A DNA stretch of 64,000 nucleotides, from positions 31,291 to 95,290 of the forward strand of contig FOFK01000004.1 in NCBI GenBank assembly GCA_900110975.1, in the 5' to 3' direction. Of the stretch, positions 20,910 through 28,601 are shown piece after piece (within the stretch, counting starts at the first letter, position 1; each line of letters starts with the position of its first letter). Source of the stretch: Lachnospiraceae bacterium RM5. GTDB lineage: Bacteria > Bacillota > Clostridia > Lachnospirales > Lachnospiraceae. The notes below the pieces were generated by a model, which was not told where the DNA came from, searched no databases, and was given only the letters and a program-made list of their open reading frames with translations. Position numbers and translations under genes: made by a program.

Positions 20910-20937
20910 ATTATAGCATAAAAAAAATAAAAGTCAC
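20910..20937 (-). promoter_or_regulatory. Promoter of the dnaD-like operon
   Basis: Minus strand: TATAAT (20910-20915) preceded by TGC, an extended -10, with a weak GTGACT (20932-20937) as -35 after a 16-nt spacer. It lies about 40 nt before the dnaD-like start. Confidence 0.65.
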
Positions 20938-20984
20938 TTCTTGACAAATCCTAAAAATCGTGAAAATAGACGTATTTATTTAAA

Positions 20985-21134
20985 TGTGGAAAATGGGGAT
21001 AATATGGATAAAAAATTATGTTAATAAGGTTTTTTTATTTATTTTAAAGGGAAAAATGAAATTTAATGAAAAAAAATAATCCACATTCTTTCCATAAAAA
21101 TTTTTCTGGATAAGAATGTGGATAATGTGGATAA
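20985..21134. other. Cluster of DnaA-box-like 9-mers
   Basis: The non-coding stretch between murC and the dnaD-like gene carries two perfect, directly adjacent DnaA boxes (TGTGGATAA at 21117-21125 and 21126-21134, which read TTATCCACA on the minus strand). It also holds single-mismatch versions at 20985-20993, 20994-21002, 21003-21011, 21105-21113 and, in the other orientation, 21077-21085. An AT-rich stretch lies between them. Some of these overlap the murC terminator, so part of the pattern could be coincidental. DnaA binding is inferred from the consensus only. Confidence 0.5.
21070..21123 (-). terminator. Terminator of murC
   Basis: A 12-bp inverted repeat (ATCCACATTCTT at 21079-21090, complement at 21112-21123) followed on the minus strand by a run of T (complement of the A-run at 21069-21076). 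It lies 15 nt after the murC stop. Two DnaA-box-like sequences form parts of its arms. Confidence 0.7.
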
Positions 21135-21138
21135 AAAT

Positions 21139-22521
21139 TTATTTCACAAGTTTTTCGCCGATTTCTACAACATTTCCGGCTCCCATAGTTATCAACAAAT
21201 CGCCTTCTTTGCAATTGTTGATTAAATATTTTTCAATTTCTTCAAAAGTATCTAAATAAATTGCGTTGCCATTTTTTTCATTTATTTTGTCACATAAAGT
21301 TTGTGAACTGATGCCTAAATCATCAGTTTCTCTTGCGGGATAAATTTTTGCAAGAATAAGGTTATTTACATCCTTTAATGCATCAGCAAATTCTTCCATA
21401 AGTGAAAGGGTTCTTGTATATGTATGAGGCTGGAAAACAAGGTAAAGATTTTTGTGAGGATAGTTTTTTACCGCCTCAAGTGTTGCTTTTATTTCATCAG
21501 GGTGATGAGCATAGTCATCAACAACATTTACTCCGTTAAAGCTTCCCTTGAACTGGAAACGTCTGTCAGTACCACCATAATTTTCAAGACCTTTCTTTAT
21601 TATGTCATCTGAGAAGTTTAATACTTTTCCTGTTGCATAGGCTGCAAGGGCATTTAATACATTATGATGTCCCGGCACCTTTAAGCAGATATGATTTATG
21701 ATTTCATCTTTATAAGTAACATCAAATTCAGCACATGCAAATGCATTATATTTAATGTTTTTAGCACTGTAATCGCTTTTAACGTCTATACCAAAGGTTG
21801 TGCATTTGGCCTTTAAATCCTTTGTAAAATAGTCTACATCATCAATTTCATTGTTTATGATAAGATTTCCATTTTCATCTAACTTATCAGCAAATACTTT
21901 AAAGCTGTGTCTGATATCATCAATATCTTTAAAGAAATCAAGGTGATCTTCTTTAACATTGAGAATTACATTTACATTTGAAATAAGTGATAAGAAACTG
22001 TTTGTATATTCGCATGCCTCTGTAATGATATAGTCGGAATGACCGATTTTATAGTTACCGCCAATAGAATTTAACATACCGCCAACAAGAATTGTCGGGT
22101 CGCAGGCGCTTGCAAGCATTATCTCTGAAATCATGGAAGTAGTAGTTGTTTTTCCATGAGTTCCTGAAACACTGATGGCATTTTTATATTGTTCCATAAT
22201 ATAACCAAGAAGCATGGCTCTTGTCATGGAAGGAATGTTTTTTTCTTTTACCATGATATATTCTTCATTGTTTTCTCTGATTGCAGCAGTGTAAACAGCA
22301 AAATCAATATCATCAGTTATGTTTTCACCTACCTGTGAATAATTTATATGTGCACCTTTTTCTTCTAAAAGATTTGTTACTTCTGTTTGCTTTATGTCAG
22401 AACCTGATACTTTATATCCTTTATCAAGTAATATTTCAGCAAGTCCGCTCATGCTTATACCGCCAATACCCATAAAATAGACATGGCATGGTTTTTCCAT
22501 AATATTTTTACAATCCATCAT
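21139..22521 (-). CDS. murC: UDP-N-acetylmuramate--L-alanine ligase
   Basis: Adds L-alanine to UDP-MurNAc in the cytoplasm, the first peptide step of peptidoglycan synthesis. The 460 residues include the N-terminal Rossmann motif GIGGISMSG (18-26), ATP-binding GTHGKTTTTS (120-129), the NVKEDHLDF segment and the DDYAHHPDEI motif typical of MurC. The start has AAAGGA upstream. The promoter is at 22584-22612, and the gene is divergent from murI, so two early wall-precursor genes share an upstream region. Confidence 0.96.
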   Translation of the reverse strand: MMDCKNIMEKPCHVYFMGIGGISMSGLAEILLDKGYKVSGSDIKQTEVTNLLEEKGAHINYSQVGENITDDIDFAVYTAAIRENNEEYIMVKEKNIPSMTRAMLLGYIMEQYKNAISVSGTHGKTTTTSMISEIMLASACDPTILVGGMLNSIGGNYKIGHSDYIITEACEYTNSFLSLISNVNVILNVKEDHLDFFKDIDDIRHSFKVFADKLDENGNLIINNEIDDVDYFTKDLKAKCTTFGIDVKSDYSAKNIKYNAFACAEFDVTYKDEIINHICLKVPGHHNVLNALAAYATGKVLNFSDDIIKKGLENYGGTDRRFQFKGSFNGVNVVDDYAHHPDEIKATLEAVKNYPHKNLYLVFQPHTYTRTLSLMEEFADALKDVNNLILAKIYPARETDDLGISSQTLCDKINEKNGNAIYLDTFEEIEKYLINNCKEGDLLITMGAGNVVEIGEKLVK

Positions 22522-22583
22522 TTTAAAATTAATCCTTTCTTTTAGAATGAATTTTATTGATACTTAAATCTCTCTAATTTTTT

Positions 22584-22612
22584 AGTATATGAAACATAAA
22601 TAAAAAAAGCAA
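22584..22612 (-). promoter_or_regulatory. Promoter of murC
   Basis: Minus strand TTGCTT (22607-22612), a 17-nt spacer and TATACT (22584-22589). The leader to the murC start is about 55 nt. Confidence 0.6.
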
Positions 22613-22692
22613 TAGTTTTGATAGTAAAAACGTGGTAAACTATACGTGGTTTTATAAAAAAAATTAGCAATTTAAGTAAGTAGGTCATATAT

Positions 22693-23601
22693 ATGTGTGA
22701 AAATGTAAATGGAAAAGTAAATGAAAAAATAATTTCGGATGTAAATTTGGATGTGAATTCAGATATGAATTTATATGGGAACCTTGATAAAAGATCGCCG
22801 GTAGGTGTTTTTGATTCAGGTGTGGGTGGTCTTACTGTTGTAAGAGAAATCATGAGACAGCTGCCAAATGAAATGATGGTTTATTTTGGTGATACTGCAA
22901 GAGTTCCTTATGGTAGTAAATCTAAAAAGACCATAATAAAATATTCAAGACAGATAATAAATTTTTTAAAAACAAAAAATGTTAAAGCAATTGTTGTTGC
23001 CTGTAATACAGCCAGTGCCCTTGCACTTGATGAGATAAAGGATGAGATAGATATTCCTATCATTGGAGTGGTAAAACCCGGAGCAAAGATGGCGGCTACT
23101 TATAGTAAAAATAAGAGGGTTGGCGTTATAGCTACAGAAGCAACAATAAACAGTGATATGTATACAGATGTGATAAGGTCTTATGATAAGGATATTAAGG
23201 TGTTTGGAAAGGCCTGCCCTTTGTTTGTCCCATTGGTTGAAGAGGGATGGACAAAAGATCCTGTGACATATGAGGTTGCAAGAAGATATTTAAAGGACAT
23301 GAAGGAGAAGGACATCGATACTTTAGTTCTTGGCTGTACTCATTATCCGCTTCTTAGAAAACTTGTGGGGGAAGTTATGGGTGACAAGGTGACACTTGTA
23401 AATCCGGCATATGAAACAGCAGTAAGCCTTGGTAAAATGCTTGAAAAATATGGACTCTTATCAGATAATGATAATTCTTACAAGGGTGGTATGTATGAAT
23501 TCTATGTAAGTGATGCTGCTACAAAATTCAAGGATTTTGCAAATTCTATACTTCCATTTAGAATTGATAATATTGATGAAATAAGTATTGAGAAATATTA
23601 G
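22693..23601 (+). CDS. murI: Glutamate racemase with N-terminal extension
   Basis: Converts L- to D-glutamate for peptidoglycan. The 302 residues contain the substrate loop GVFDSGVGGLTV and both catalytic cysteines, in VVACNTASA and VLGCTHYPLL. The family is usually about 265 residues: here the core begins near residue 33, and the first 32 residues are a low-complexity Asn/Asp/Val-rich leader. An in-frame ATG at 22765 is a possible alternative start, but its ribosome site is weaker than AGTAGGT before 22693. It is divergent from murC. It ends in a short 10-nt tandem repeat. Confidence 0.93.
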   Translation: MCENVNGKVNEKIISDVNLDVNSDMNLYGNLDKRSPVGVFDSGVGGLTVVREIMRQLPNEMMVYFGDTARVPYGSKSKKTIIKYSRQIINFLKTKNVKAIVVACNTASALALDEIKDEIDIPIIGVVKPGAKMAATYSKNKRVGVIATEATINSDMYTDVIRSYDKDIKVFGKACPLFVPLVEEGWTKDPVTYEVARRYLKDMKEKDIDTLVLGCTHYPLLRKLVGEVMGDKVTLVNPAYETAVSLGKMLEKYGLLSDNDNSYKGGMYEFYVSDAATKFKDFANSILPFRIDNIDEISIEKY

Positions 23602-23633
23602 AAATACTGGGAAATACAGGGAAATACAAGGAA
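23601..23633 (+). repeat. 10-nt tandem repeat at the end of murI
   Basis: Three consecutive copies of GAAATAC plus three variable bases (TGG, AGG, AAG), starting at the last base of the murI stop codon. It is too short to be more than slippage-type expansion. Confidence 0.7.
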
Positions 23634-23697
23634 TTGTATAAACAGTAAATGAATTGTAAAATGTAAAAATTATATAAGAACAGATTGTATAAAAAAC

Positions 23698-23767
23698 AGC
23701 CGGTGAAATTAAGTTATTATGGTGGCGCTTAAAAGCGGATACCTTACTTAACTGATTTTCACCGGCT
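23698..23767. terminator. Large structured hairpin between murI and the convergent membrane-protein gene
   Basis: An 11-bp outer stem (AGCCGGTGAAA at 23698-23708 with 23757-23767) encloses AGTTA/TAACT pairing and an inner CGCTT-AAA-AGCG hairpin. On the minus strand it is followed by GTTTTTTAT, so it is a good terminator for the gene at 23803; on the plus strand the T content downstream is weaker. Confidence 0.7.
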
Positions 23768-23802
23768 TATTTATGTTGTGTTTTATTATATTTTGTTTTT
23801 TA

Positions 23803-24297
23803 TTACTTACTGTTTTTTTTAGCTTTTTCCTTAGCTTTGTTTTTCTGTTCTTTTTCTTTAGCTTTCTGCTCTTTAGCTAATTTTTTCTTTTCTGCTTTTG
23901 TAAGTTTTTTCTCTGGGAGAGGTCCTCTTATTCTTTTTGCAGAAAGAACATAAATACCACTTACTCTTGCTTTAACTTCCTGTTTTGGAAGAACGCTTTT
24001 ATAAACATCATAATCAGCCATAAGTGACATAACCTTAGGTCCAACCTTTACTTTAAGAATAGGAACTTTTGAACCTCTAAGATACTTTGGTGTCTGTTCA
24101 AGAACAATCTTTGGAAAACCTGCATCTTTTAATTTGACTCGTTTTTTATCAATGATGTAAAAGGACATTGTCTGTGCTGAGCCTTCCATCATTTCTTTTT
24201 GATCTAAGGATTTTTTCTGTGCTTTATTTGCAAAAATAAATAAAACAACAAGAGCTACTATTAAAACTGCAAGTACTATAAATATTATTTTTATCAT
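23803..24297 (-). CDS. Small membrane protein with lysine-rich tail, unknown function
   Basis: A 164-residue protein I do not recognise. Residues 3-25 form a single hydrophobic helix. Residues 35-130 are a soluble region with several beta-strand-like stretches and a K-x-KVGPKVMSL segment. The last 30 residues are almost entirely Lys, Glu, Ala and Gln (KKLAKEQKAKEKEQ type), probably a charged helix that could bind nucleic acid or acidic polymers. AGGAG precedes the ATG. It is convergent with murI and lies 125 nt after plsC on the same strand. Confidence 0.7.
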   Translation of the reverse strand: MIKIIFIVLAVLIVALVVLFIFANKAQKKSLDQKEMMEGSAQTMSFYIIDKKRVKLKDAGFPKIVLEQTPKYLRGSKVPILKVKVGPKVMSLMADYDVYKSVLPKQEVKARVSGIYVLSAKRIRGPLPEKKLTKAEKKKLAKEQKAKEKEQKNKAKEKAKKNSK

Positions 24298-24422
24298 AAG
24301 TCTTTCTCCTGTATATTTTAGTTGTAAAATTTGATTCGTGGTTTTTGTTGTAAAAATAACAAAACTACAACAAAAAGTTTATCATTAAAAAAATAATATT
24401 GCAATAATTATGTACTTTAAAA

Positions 24423-25151
24423 TCAAATATTTTTATGTTCTTCGATTAGTTTGCTAATCTGATTTTTTGTATAGTTTCCAAGAGTTTTTTTGTCATCAGC
24501 ACTAAGTTCATTTATATAGATAGGCTTGCCGATGATTAAATTAACTTTAGTACTTTTAATGCGTGGCATCTGTCTTTCAAAAATATCTCTTGTATTTGTC
24601 ATTGCAACAGGTATAACAGGAGCATTTGATTTAATCGCAAGCTTCATTGAACCTTCTTTGAATTCAGCCATTTTGCCGTCTTTTGAACGTGTACCTTCCG
24701 GGAAAATAAAGAGTGAAAAACCATTCTTTATTATATCAATACCTTTTAATATAGTTTTAAGAGCTTCTTTGATATTATCTCTGTCAAGGAAAAGACAGCC
24801 AACAAATCTCATCCAGATATTTAAGCCTGGAACTTTATCAACCTCTTTCTTTGAAACAAATCCAAAAAGATAAGGTATATATGCATATGAGATTACAATG
24901 TCAAAAAAACTGTTATGGTTTGCAACATACAAAACAGCTGTATCTTTTGGAATGTTTTCAATGCCTTCCACATTTACTTTTGTACCTGAAAGAAAAAGTA
25001 TAATTTTGAATGTATTGCTAACAATTCTTTTTGTCATTTTATTTCTTTTATCTTTGCTTATAAATCCTGTAATCCATGTGATAAGTAGTGCAGGAATGCT
25101 ATATATTGCAAAGAAAAATAAAAATATTGCAACGAGGACTAACCTGATCAT
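24423..25151 (-). CDS. plsC: 1-acyl-sn-glycerol-3-phosphate acyltransferase
   Basis: Acylates lysophosphatidate to phosphatidate in membrane lipid synthesis. The 242 residues include an N-terminal membrane helix (about 3-28), the catalytic HX4D motif (His79 to Asp84 in NHNSFFD), and the FPEGTRS phosphate-binding motif, followed by VIPVAMTNT. The start has AAGGAGG 6 nt upstream. It is transcribed away from the thrS leader. Confidence 0.92.
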   Translation of the reverse strand: MIRLVLVAIFLFFFAIYSIPALLITWITGFISKDKRNKMTKRIVSNTFKIILFLSGTKVNVEGIENIPKDTAVLYVANHNSFFDIVISYAYIPYLFGFVSKKEVDKVPGLNIWMRFVGCLFLDRDNIKEALKTILKGIDIIKNGFSLFIFPEGTRSKDGKMAEFKEGSMKLAIKSNAPVIPVAMTNTRDIFERQMPRIKSTKVNLIIGKPIYINELSADDKKTLGNYTKNQISKLIEEHKNI

Positions 25152-25389
25152 AAAAACCTCCTTGGTTCATTTTAAAATTGAATAAATGTTATGTTTTGGA
25201 TAATAGTACTGTTCATAAATTGAATTATAATTATGTTTATTTAAGTACTTATTTAAGTATATAGGGTTGGAAATATTATGTCAAATATGAGGCAGATAAA
25301 GATAAAATTAAAAGATTAAAAGATTAAACAGATAAAAACAGAGAGTGGAATACTTTGTTGGTAATAGATTTCATAAAAAAATGAAGATG
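25152..25389. other. Non-coding region upstream of plsC
   Basis: AT-rich spacer without a supportable gene. It holds an 8-nt tandem repeat (ATTAAAAG twice, then ATTAAACA, at 25307-25330). An open frame on the minus strand here runs across the hairpin repeats and has no family features. The plsC promoter must lie here but I could not place it with confidence. Confidence 0.6.
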
Positions 25390-25428
25390 TTCCATCTAAA
25401 AAAGGGTAGTGGTGCAAAATAGATGGAA
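25390..25428 (+). repeat. Dispersed hairpin repeat, copy 2
   Basis: Same element as at 31-70, here with a perfect 8-bp terminal stem (TTCCATCT at 25390-25397, AGATGGAA at 25421-25428) around the conserved centre GGGTAGTGGTGC. It is the first of two tandem copies with a period of about 74 nt. Confidence 0.75.
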
Positions 25429-25460
25429 AAAATTTGAAAACAAAAAAATACGAAAGAAGG

Positions 25461-25502
25461 AAGCTCCATCTAAAAAGGGGTAGTGGTACAAAATAGATGG
25501 AA
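25461..25502 (+). repeat. Dispersed hairpin repeat, copy 3
   Basis: Second tandem copy, same orientation; 36 of 40 bases equal copy 1. The stem TCCATCT/AGATGGA is kept although inner bases differ. It ends about 40 nt before the -35 box of the thrS leader promoter. Confidence 0.75.
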
Positions 25503-25541
25503 TTTTGAGAAAACACAAAGACTCTAAGTAATAATAATTAC

Positions 25542-25570
25542 TTTACTTAAAAAATATTTTTTGATATAAT
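25542..25570 (+). promoter_or_regulatory. Promoter of the thrS T-box transcript
   Basis: TTTACT at 25542-25547, a 17-nt spacer and TATAAT at 25565-25570, just before the structured leader. Confidence 0.7.
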
Positions 25571-25576
25571 TACCTA

Positions 25577-25874
25577 GAAATATTTTTAAATCGTTGAAGA
25601 GAAGAGTAGATTTAATGATTTATCACAGAGAGGGATATGTATTCTGGAATTATCCTGATAATGTTAAATTGAAGACCACCTCCGAGAGACCCTAATAAGG
25701 TACGGTGATTCCGTTATAATCAATTAAGAGTGATTGTTATTATTAATGACTTTGTTCTAATGAGTTTATTTTAAAAAGATAATTTTAATGAGTTCATCAG
25801 AATATAATTATTATAACAATAATTTGGGTGGAACCGCGAAATATCGTCCCATGGCTTATGCCATGGGATTTTTT
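25577..25874 (+). promoter_or_regulatory. T-box leader of thrS
   Basis: A tRNA-sensing leader. The diagnostic T-box sequence TGGGTGGAACCGCG lies at 25825-25838, just before an intrinsic terminator. The upstream part (about 25600-25720) forms the stem I region with AGAGAGGG, and a likely specifier ACC (threonine) at 25675-25677. An ACGG-TGATT-CCGT hairpin follows at about 25703. Established T-box behaviour: uncharged tRNA-Thr pairs with the specifier and with the T-box bulge, stabilising the antiterminator so thrS is expressed on threonine starvation. The exact specifier register is inferred. Confidence 0.92.
25847..25874 (+). terminator. Regulated terminator of the T-box leader
   Basis: A 9-bp stem TCCCATGGC/GCCATGGGA with loop TTAT, followed by six T. 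It competes with the antiterminator formed around the T-box sequence. Confidence 0.92.
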
Positions 25875-26014
25875 AATTATATGGTCTGTATGCTAAGGAA
25901 ATTTTATTATATGGCCTGCAAACTATAGGGAGTTTAAAAATCATATATTTCGTGGCCCATGTGCTTAAGAGTTTTAAATATTTTGATTTTATAAAAAAGA
26001 AAAGAGGTATAGTA

Positions 26015-27778
26015 ATGGAAAGAGAAGAATTTTTAGAAGTTTACCGCCATTCACTTGCTCATGTGATGGCAAAGGCAGTATGTGAATTATTTGGAAAAGA
26101 TGAAGTATTATATGGAATCGGACCTCAGATAGCTGATGGATGCTATTATGATTTTGTTTTACCAAGAACAGTTACTAAGGATGATTATAAACTCATTGAA
26201 GATAAGATGAGAGAAATCCTTAAAAGAAAAGAAGACTGGAAGAGAGTTGTTGCTACAAAAGCAGAAGCATTAGAAATTTTTAAAGATCAGAAATTTAAGG
26301 TAGAATTAATAGAAGAGTTACCGGAAGATGAAACACTTACTCTTTATTATACAGGTGAAGATTTTGTTGATCTTTGTAGAGGACCTCATGTTGAAAACTC
26401 ATTAGAACTTATGAATGTGGCATTTAAAGTAAAATCTGCTTCAGGTTCTTATTGGAGAGGTGATGAAAACAGAGACAGCATGCAGAGAATTTATCTCTAT
26501 GCATTCCCTGATAAGAAGCAGTTAAAAGATCATCTTGCTTTTATTAAAGAAGCAATGGAAAGAGATCATAAAAAATTAGGACCTGCATTAGAACTCTTTA
26601 TGTTTGATGAAACAGCACCAGGTATGCCATACTGGCTTCCAAGAGGATGGAAATTATTTAATGCACTTCTTGATTTCTGGAGAAGAGAGCATGATAAGCA
26701 TGATTATCAGGAAATTTCTGCACCAAACTTAAATAGTAAGGAACTCTGGATTCAGTCAGGACACTGGGCTCATTATAAGGATAATATGTTTGTTGTTCCT
26801 GTTGGAGAAAACAGCGAATATGCCGTTAAACCAATGAACTGTCCAAATGCTATTAACGTGTATAGAAATGGTCTTAGAAGTTATAAAGATCTTCCACTTA
26901 GATTTAGTGAAACAGATGTTATTCACAGAAAAGAAAAATCAGGGGAATTAAATGGACTTTTCAGAGTTCAGATGTTCAGACAGGATGATTGCCATACATT
27001 CTTAACAGAAGAACAGATTGGTGCTGAAATAAAAGATATTATGGAAGTTGCCGGAAAGATTTATGATACTTTCGGACTTTCATATATTGCTGAATTATCT
27101 ACAAGACCGGATGATTTTATGGGTGATATAGAACTTTGGAATCAGGCTGAAAAATCACTTAAGGAAATCCTTGATAATCAGTATGGTGAGGGAAATTATG
27201 AGATAAATGAAGGTGATGGAGCATTTTATGGTCCAAAGATTGACCTTAAAATGAAGGATTGCCTCGGAAGAGAATGGCAGATGGGAACAATCCAGCTTGA
27301 CTTTCAGTTACCTAAGAATTTTGATCTTAAATATATTGCAAGTGACGGAACACATAAACAGCCTGTTCTTATTCACAGAGCTATATTTGGTTCTTTTGAA
27401 AGATTTATTGGAATTCTTATTGAAAACTTTAAGGGAGCATTTCCTTTCTGGTTATCACCAATGCAGGTTGGTGTAGTGCCAATCAGGGTTGAGCATAATG
27501 AATATGCAAAGAAAATTGTAGATGCTTTAAGAGATAAGAGAATCAGGGTTGAAGCTGATTATTCTGATAAGAATATGAAAGAAAAAATTAAAGCTTACAA
27601 ATTATATAAAGATCCATTTATTGTTGTTATTGGAGATAAAGAAGTTGCAGAAGAAACAGTATCAATAAATGTAAGAGGAACAAATAAGCAGATAGCAAAC
27701 GTACCACTTAATGATTTTATTAATATGTGCGTTAAATTAAATGATGAATATACACTTGAACTTCCTGAATCAATTTAA
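26015..27778 (+). CDS. thrS: Threonyl-tRNA synthetase lacking the TGS domain
   Basis: Charges tRNA-Thr. 587 residues, against about 640 in E. coli or B. subtilis: the N-terminal TGS domain is missing and the protein starts at the editing domain, whose motifs HSLAH (residues 13-17 region) and CRGPH are intact. The class II core follows, with motif 2 in FRVQMFRQDDCHTF and motif 3 in IHRAIFGSFERFIG, zinc ligands Cys-His-His in MNCPNA, DDCHTF and LIHRA, and a C-terminal anticodon-binding domain. The reading frame is open 21 codons further upstream, but GAGGT 7 nt before 26015 supports the ATG used. Controlled by the T-box leader. Confidence 0.95.
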   Translation: MEREEFLEVYRHSLAHVMAKAVCELFGKDEVLYGIGPQIADGCYYDFVLPRTVTKDDYKLIEDKMREILKRKEDWKRVVATKAEALEIFKDQKFKVELIEELPEDETLTLYYTGEDFVDLCRGPHVENSLELMNVAFKVKSASGSYWRGDENRDSMQRIYLYAFPDKKQLKDHLAFIKEAMERDHKKLGPALELFMFDETAPGMPYWLPRGWKLFNALLDFWRREHDKHDYQEISAPNLNSKELWIQSGHWAHYKDNMFVVPVGENSEYAVKPMNCPNAINVYRNGLRSYKDLPLRFSETDVIHRKEKSGELNGLFRVQMFRQDDCHTFLTEEQIGAEIKDIMEVAGKIYDTFGLSYIAELSTRPDDFMGDIELWNQAEKSLKEILDNQYGEGNYEINEGDGAFYGPKIDLKMKDCLGREWQMGTIQLDFQLPKNFDLKYIASDGTHKQPVLIHRAIFGSFERFIGILIENFKGAFPFWLSPMQVGVVPIRVEHNEYAKKIVDALRDKRIRVEADYSDKNMKEKIKAYKLYKDPFIVVIGDKEVAEETVSINVRGTNKQIANVPLNDFINMCVKLNDEYTLELPESI

Positions 27779-27802
27779 GAGTGTTCTAAAATTTTTACCG
27801 GA

Positions 27803-27868
27803 ATATGTCTGACAAATAAAAAAACTATTTAATAAATATTGATAGTTAACTTATTTTGTCAGATATAT
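27803..27868 (+). terminator. Possible terminator after thrS
   Basis: Long inverted repeat: TCTGACAAA near 27808 pairs with TTTGTCAGA near 27855, with an inner AACTAT/ATAGTT stem. The following T content is modest, so the assignment is tentative. Confidence 0.45.
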
Positions 27869-27980
27869 TTCATAAAAAATTCATATTTTGGTTGTAGAAT
27901 ATATGGTAAAGAATTAAATTTTATATATGGAGTAAAATTTATAAATCTTGATAAATAGTTTAGTTTCAGGATGGTATTTT

Positions 27981-28598
27981 ATGGAAGAAAATATATATGG
28001 TAAATATGAAGAGTATCTTCCATACATTATGGAAGGTATTGTAAAAACTTTTAACAGTTATAACGATGAATGTTATAAAAAAACAGGTGATAAAATTTAT
28101 GAGCATTTAACAAGCAGGATAAAATCTCATGAGAGCATGAGAGAAAAATGTGTAAGAAAGGGATTACCTGTAAATGAAAAATCAGCATTATATGATCTTA
28201 AAGATGCTATTGGTATAAGGATTGTATGTGCATTTATTGATGATATATATAAGATTGTTGATTATATTGAACAAAGTAAAGATATAAATATTGTAGAAAA
28301 AAAGGATTATATCAAACATGCAAAACCAAATGGTTATCGAAGTTATCATATGATACTTGAGATTGTTTCGGAATTTGAAGATGTTTTGGGTAATTTTCCA
28401 GGACATTATTTTGTGGAATTACAGATAAGAACTATAGCTATGGATTCATGGGCAAGCCTTGAACATCAGCTTAAATATAAGAAAAATATTAAAAATCAGG
28501 ATTTAATTGTTGCTGAACTTAAAAGATGTGCTGATGAAATGACAAGCTGCGATGTATCTATGCAGACTATAAGGGATCTTATCAGAGATGGAGATTAG
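27981..28598 (+). CDS. Small alarmone synthetase (RelA/SpoT synthetase domain only)
   Basis: Makes (p)ppGpp by moving pyrophosphate from ATP to GDP or GTP. The 206 residues comprise only a synthetase domain: RIKSHESM substrate region, the D-AIGIRIVC strand with the catalytic Asp, the loop KPNGYRSYHMI, and VELQIRT-x2-MDSWASLEHQLKY. No HD hydrolase, TGS or ACT domain is present, as in RelP/RelQ-type enzymes. The ATG at 27981 has GGATGG upstream; an in-frame TTG at 27948 is less likely. The response regulator starts 3 nt after the stop, implying translational coupling. Confidence 0.9.
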   Translation: MEENIYGKYEEYLPYIMEGIVKTFNSYNDECYKKTGDKIYEHLTSRIKSHESMREKCVRKGLPVNEKSALYDLKDAIGIRIVCAFIDDIYKIVDYIEQSKDINIVEKKDYIKHAKPNGYRSYHMILEIVSEFEDVLGNFPGHYFVELQIRTIAMDSWASLEHQLKYKKNIKNQDLIVAELKRCADEMTSCDVSMQTIRDLIRDGD

Positions 28599-28601
28599 GG
28601 T

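Noticed and set aside
20896-21138. Chromosomal replication origin (oriC)
   Set aside because: DnaA-box-like sequences and an AT-rich stretch are present, but dnaA and dnaN are absent from the window and several boxes belong to a terminator hairpin. Kept as a DnaA-box cluster only.
25316-25516. Minus-strand 66-codon frame across the hairpin repeats
   Set aside because: Its sequence simply reflects the two repeat copies; no ribosome site or recognizable domain.
23601-25516. CRISPR array
   Set aside because: The repeated units at 25390-25502 and the short repeat at 23601 have only two or three copies, no uniform spacers and no cas genes.
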